Origin: Candidatus Mesolinea sp. UBA5823
Lineage (GTDB): Bacteria > Chloroflexota > Anaerolineae > Anaerolineales > Anaerolineaceae
Assembly: GCA_002417685.1 (NCBI GenBank)
Contig: DICP01000116.1
Coordinates: 1 to 7,977, forward strand
DNA length: 7,977 nt
Direction of reading: 5' to 3'
Shown here: one piece after another, positions 6,386 to 7,977 of the stretch
Numbering within the stretch: position 1 is the stretch's first letter
How the letters are laid out: each line of letters starts with the position of its first letter
The notes under the pieces: generated by a model
The model's database searches: none
What the model was told of the DNA's origin: nothing
Seen by the model: the letters and a program-made list of their open reading frames with translations, nothing else
Program-made: the position numbers and the translations under genes

Positions 6386-6390
6386 TCCTC
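6386..6390 (-). promoter_or_regulatory. Ribosome-binding site that sets the lipoprotein start
   Basis: GAGGA on the minus strand, five bases before ATG 6380. It decides against the longer frame beginning at 6419, and gives a signal peptide of normal length (20 residues before the lipobox Cys instead of 33). Confidence 0.75.
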
Positions 6391-6419
6391 AATTTATGTA
6401 ATATCTTCTTCTTTATCAT

Positions 6420-6442
6420 GGCTTATCTACAGTGGATAAGCC
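6420..6442. repeat. 23-bp near-perfect inverted repeat upstream of the lipoprotein gene
   Basis: GGCTTATC (6420-6427) and GATAAGCC (6435-6442) are perfect complements. Continuing inwards, the symmetry about A6431 is broken at only one pair (T6428/G6434), so 10 of 11 pairs match. Nothing T-rich follows on either strand, so it is not a terminator. It lies in the leader of the lipoprotein gene, 40 bp before its ATG, and could be a regulator-binding site or a stem-loop in the mRNA. Confidence 0.55.
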
Positions 6443-6489
6443 CAATAAACCATTATAATTGCATTATTTATACTTGCATTACCATGAAC

Positions 6490-6518
6490 ATTATAAACAG
6501 ATATAAACGAAGTGTAAT
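6490..6518 (-). promoter_or_regulatory. Candidate promoter for the lipoprotein gene
   Basis: On the minus strand ATTACA (6518-6513, four of six) precedes a perfect TATAAT (6495-6490) by 17 bases. Transcription would start near 6483, giving a leader of about 100 bases that includes the 23-bp inverted repeat. Another TATAAT (6457-6452) with a poor -35 would put the start right at the edge of that repeat. Confidence 0.42.
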
Positions 6519-6541
6519 CTTTCTTAATATACTCAGAATTA

Positions 6542-6550
6542 TGTTATGAT
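6542..6550 (+). promoter_or_regulatory. Candidate extended -10 element for the histidine phosphatase gene
   Basis: TGTTATGAT is an extended -10 (TGn followed by TATGAT, five of six). No good -35 lies 16-18 bases upstream. The start would fall near 6557, about 35 bases before the ATG at 6592. Confidence 0.3.
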
Positions 6551-6582
6551 TCAAGTTGTACAGTTTTCGTTGCATAGATATT

Positions 6583-6586
6583 GGAG
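6583..6586 (+). promoter_or_regulatory. Ribosome-binding site that sets the histidine phosphatase start
   Basis: GGAG lies five bases before ATG 6592. The frame stays open back to a TTG at 6556, but that codon lacks a ribosome site, sits at the predicted transcription start, and would add residues unlike the family's compact N-terminus. Confidence 0.7.
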
Positions 6587-6591
6587 CAGAT

Positions 6592-7197
6592 ATGACTAAG
6601 ACTTTATTACTGATGCGGCATGGGAAATCCAGTTGGAAAGACAAGAAAATCCCCGATCATGAACGCCCGCTGAAAAAGCGTGGCAAAGCAGCTTCTGCTG
6701 AAATTGGCAAAATATTGCGCGAAAACGAACTAATTCCTCAAGCAATCATCTCCTCACCCGCCTTACGTGCCAGTGAGACTGCTGAAATCGTTGCTAAGGA
6801 AAGCGGATTCCCCGGTAAAGTCACCTTTATCGATTCCTTCTATATGGCTGAGCCTGATGTTTATATAGATTACCTTAAAGGTTTGGATGATAGCTTAGAA
6901 CGCGTGATGATTGTCTCTCATAATCCCGGTTTGGAAGCTTTTATGCAGCTTTTGGATGGGCGCTTGGAGGCATTGCCCACCGGATCTATGGTTTACCTGT
7001 GCCTAAATATTAATCACTGGTCTGATCTTTCATTCGAAACCGATGCAGAAATGATCGGCTTTTGGGATCCAGAAACAGAGTTGGAGCACAAAAAAGAAGC
7101 GTTAGAAAAGAGGGAACAAGAAATGGCAAAAGACAAGAAAGATAAGAAGGACAAAAAGGAAAAGAAGCAAAAGAAAGAAAAGAAAGAAAAGAAGTAA
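6592..7197 (+). CDS. SixA-type histidine phosphatase family protein with a lysine-rich tail
   Basis: The 201-residue protein begins TKTLLLMRHGKSSW, the RHG motif of the histidine phosphatase superfamily in its SixA form; H10 is the residue phosphorylated during catalysis. Other family landmarks are ERPLKKRG at 24-31, SSPALRASETAEIVA at 54-68 (R59), E87 in YMAEPD, and the second catalytic histidine H110 in VSHNPGLEAFM. PTGSM follows at 129-133. SixA in E. coli dephosphorylates phosphohistidine of HPt or PTS proteins; the substrate here is unknown. SixA itself is about 160 residues, and this protein reaches that length at about residue 160. The rest is an added charged helix (161-180) and then seven xKK triplets (181-201). 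The gene is divergent from the lipoprotein gene and appears to be transcribed alone. Confidence 0.88.
   Translation: MTKTLLLMRHGKSSWKDKKIPDHERPLKKRGKAASAEIGKILRENELIPQAIISSPALRASETAEIVAKESGFPGKVTFIDSFYMAEPDVYIDYLKGLDDSLERVMIVSHNPGLEAFMQLLDGRLEALPTGSMVYLCLNINHWSDLSFETDAEMIGFWDPETELEHKKEALEKREQEMAKDKKDKKDKKEKKQKKEKKEKK
7132..7194 (+). repeat. 9-base-period tandem repeat encoding seven xKK triplets
   Basis: The last 63 coding bases of the histidine phosphatase gene encode DKK three times, then EKK, QKK and EKK twice. The coding strand is almost entirely purine. The period is exact at protein level and degenerate at DNA level, with AAA and AAG mixed. Confidence 0.85.
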
Positions 7198-7219
7198 GAA
7201 GGTTACGCTTCGTTACTTT

Positions 7220-7261
7220 TTCAGGTTAGATTTTTAGCGAATTAATAGCCTGAATTTCTTT
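7220..7261 (+). terminator. Possible terminator of the histidine phosphatase gene
   Basis: TTCAGGTTA (7220-7228) pairs with TAGCCTGAA (7246-7254): nine pairs including one G-U, with a 17-base loop. It is followed directly by TTTCTTTC. It starts 23 bp after the stop codon. The loop is long and the U-tract interrupted, so it is only a candidate. The remainder of the gap to 7388 shows nothing else convincing. Confidence 0.4.
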
Positions 7262-7388
7262 CGTATCATTCCTTAATACTTACAGCCCATATGAGTTTGG
7301 GGTCATTGAAACGGTGGTTGTGCCACAGGGGTTATTTGAGTGCGCTTTAACGCTAGGTAGTATTGTCAAATTAAGTCCTACTATCTTG

Positions 7389-7796
7389 TTAATCAGATGG
7401 CGTATAAGCCGCTGACTTCCAGGTTTTCAAAGCAGTGTCAAAATCCTCTGGTCGATCAACATAAAAGGAGGTTTGCAAGCAGCTTTGAGGTGCTAACGTA
7501 AAAGCATGCAGCACTAAACGCTTATGCTCAGGCTGGATCTCCTCCATTTGCAAGTAACCAAAGCGCTGTAAGAATTCATCATCTTCGGCATCTTCAATGG
7601 TTTTATGCCCCTCGCTTAGCGCTTTATCCCTCAGATTCTCTATTAATGCTTGGCGTTCACTCTCGCCCTCATAATGAAACACTGTGGTAATCATGGTCAA
7701 CCCTGGTGTCCAGAAGATGCCATGCGCGCCTTCCTTACGGCGCTGAAACCCGTCAGGTAAGCTGATTTGCCAATTCTCAGTTAATTGATATTCCAT
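7389..7796 (-). CDS. Conserved-looking hypothetical protein, 135 residues
   Basis: I do not recognise this family. The protein has no signal peptide or membrane segment, so it is probably cytoplasmic. It alternates short beta-like stretches with charged helices: WQISLPDGFQRR at 9-20, GIFWTP at 26-31, MITTVFHY at 35-42, a helix over about 47-65, FGYLQMEEI at 79-87, RLVLHAFTL at 93-101, SCLQTSFYVD at 104-113, and a final helix through ALKTWKSAAY. The pattern of an opening 'W-x-I-x-L-P-x-G-F' and a closing 'AL-x-x-W-x-S' resembles small alpha/beta PsbP/DcrB-like proteins. That is a fold guess only. The nearest ribosome site is AGG about 12 bases before the ATG. It lies 34 bp downstream of a partial gene on the same strand and probably shares its transcript. 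Confidence 0.7.
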   Translation of the reverse strand: MEYQLTENWQISLPDGFQRRKEGAHGIFWTPGLTMITTVFHYEGESERQALIENLRDKALSEGHKTIEDAEDDEFLQRFGYLQMEEIQPEHKRLVLHAFTLAPQSCLQTSFYVDRPEDFDTALKTWKSAAYTPSD

Positions 7797-7830
7797 AAAT
7801 TTATTTACCTGGATGCAATAGCATGATGGC

Positions 7831-7977
7831 TTATTCCTCTATACGCTTGATTTGCTTATGTAGCCAAATTGTCCTTTCCGGCTCATACTGCCGCACAATC
7901 AACATCGAACATTCTGCTTCTTCAAGCAAGGCGTCATTAAGCTCACCAAATAATTGCTGCGGCTGGAGAACTTCTTC
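7831..7977 (-). CDS. C-terminal end of a protein, possibly with a universal-stress-protein-like domain (cut by window edge)
   Basis: An open minus-strand frame enters at the right edge and gives 48 residues, ending at TAA 7833-7831. The stretch ELNDALLEEAECSMLIVRQY resembles the last helix and strand of UspA-type domains, where a helix is followed by 'C-x-V/M-L-I/V-V-R'. A basic tail (HKQIKRIEE) follows. Usp domains occur alone or at the C-terminus of transporters, and the fragment is too short to tell which. That the frame is a gene is supported by its uninterrupted reading and by the close spacing to the downstream gene. Confidence 0.55.
   Translation of the reverse strand, partial: EEVLQPQQLFGELNDALLEEAECSMLIVRQYEPERTIWLHKQIKRIEE

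Noticed and set aside
6381..6419. Upstream extension of the lipoprotein to ATG 6419
   Set aside because: No Shine-Dalgarno there; GAGGA precedes the ATG at 6380 and gives a normal signal peptide.
6163..6549. 128-codon plus-strand frame spanning the lipoprotein start and the intergenic region
   Set aside because: It runs antisense through the lipoprotein signal sequence and through the candidate promoters; the hydrophobic stretch is the complement of A+T-rich DNA.
6556..6591. Upstream extension of the histidine phosphatase to TTG 6556
   Set aside because: A TTG at the predicted transcription start with no ribosome site; ATG 6592 has GGAG and matches the family N-terminus.
7356..7385. GGTAGTA/TACTATC stem downstream of the hypothetical gene
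   Set aside because: Only seven pairs with a G-U, a 16-base loop and no T-run on the minus strand, so not a credible terminator.

Overview
The window is a moderately A+T-rich stretch of bacterial chromosome carrying nine recognisable genes, two of them cut by the window edges, plus one possible 13-codon leader ORF. I see no rRNA, tRNA, CRISPR array, insertion sequence, integrase or phage gene. A 921-residue MalT-type LuxR regulator, Thermotoga-type single-cluster ferredoxins, an MGDG-synthase-type glycosyltransferase and a lipoprotein with PPC-like domains would fit an Anaerolineae-like member of the Chloroflexota. That placement is an inference from gene content, not something the sequence proves.

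Layout, left to right. Positions 1-912 (minus strand) hold a CrtO-type glycolipid/carotenoid acyltransferase and, overlapping it by 38 bp, the start of an MGDG-synthase-type glycosyltransferase. Both suggest a step in making an acylated glycolipid. The acyltransferase starts with GTG, and the stop of a possible leader ORF (MCSMCWAEEKVTQ) overlaps that start. Positions 1061-3826 (minus) encode the large STAND/MalT-like LuxR regulator, transcribed towards the acyltransferase and so a candidate local regulator. A hairpin at about 3964-3991 separates it from two tandem, duplicated [4Fe-4S] ferredoxin genes (4012-4460, minus).

The ferredoxin promoter and a divergent candidate promoter occupy 4518-4567. 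The divergent one reads into a two-domain protein (4712-5551, plus) that joins DUF952 to a cysteine phosphatase. Converging on it is a lipoprotein (5595-6380, minus) with two PPC-like beta-sandwich repeats. The lipoprotein is divergent from a SixA-type histidine phosphatase (6592-7197, plus) that ends in seven xKK triplets. The right edge (7389-7977, minus) has an unrecognised 135-residue protein and, 34 bp upstream of it, the C-terminus of a protein that looks like a universal-stress-protein-type domain.

Starts were revised where the ribosome-binding sites decide them: 6380 instead of 6419 for the lipoprotein, and 6592 instead of 6556 for the histidine phosphatase. I do not see a clear multi-gene novel system. 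The points most worth following are the DUF952-phosphatase fusion, the leader ORF with its acyltransferase/glycosyltransferase overlap, the gene-conversion-like patch in the ferredoxin pair, and the operator-like inverted repeat before the lipoprotein.
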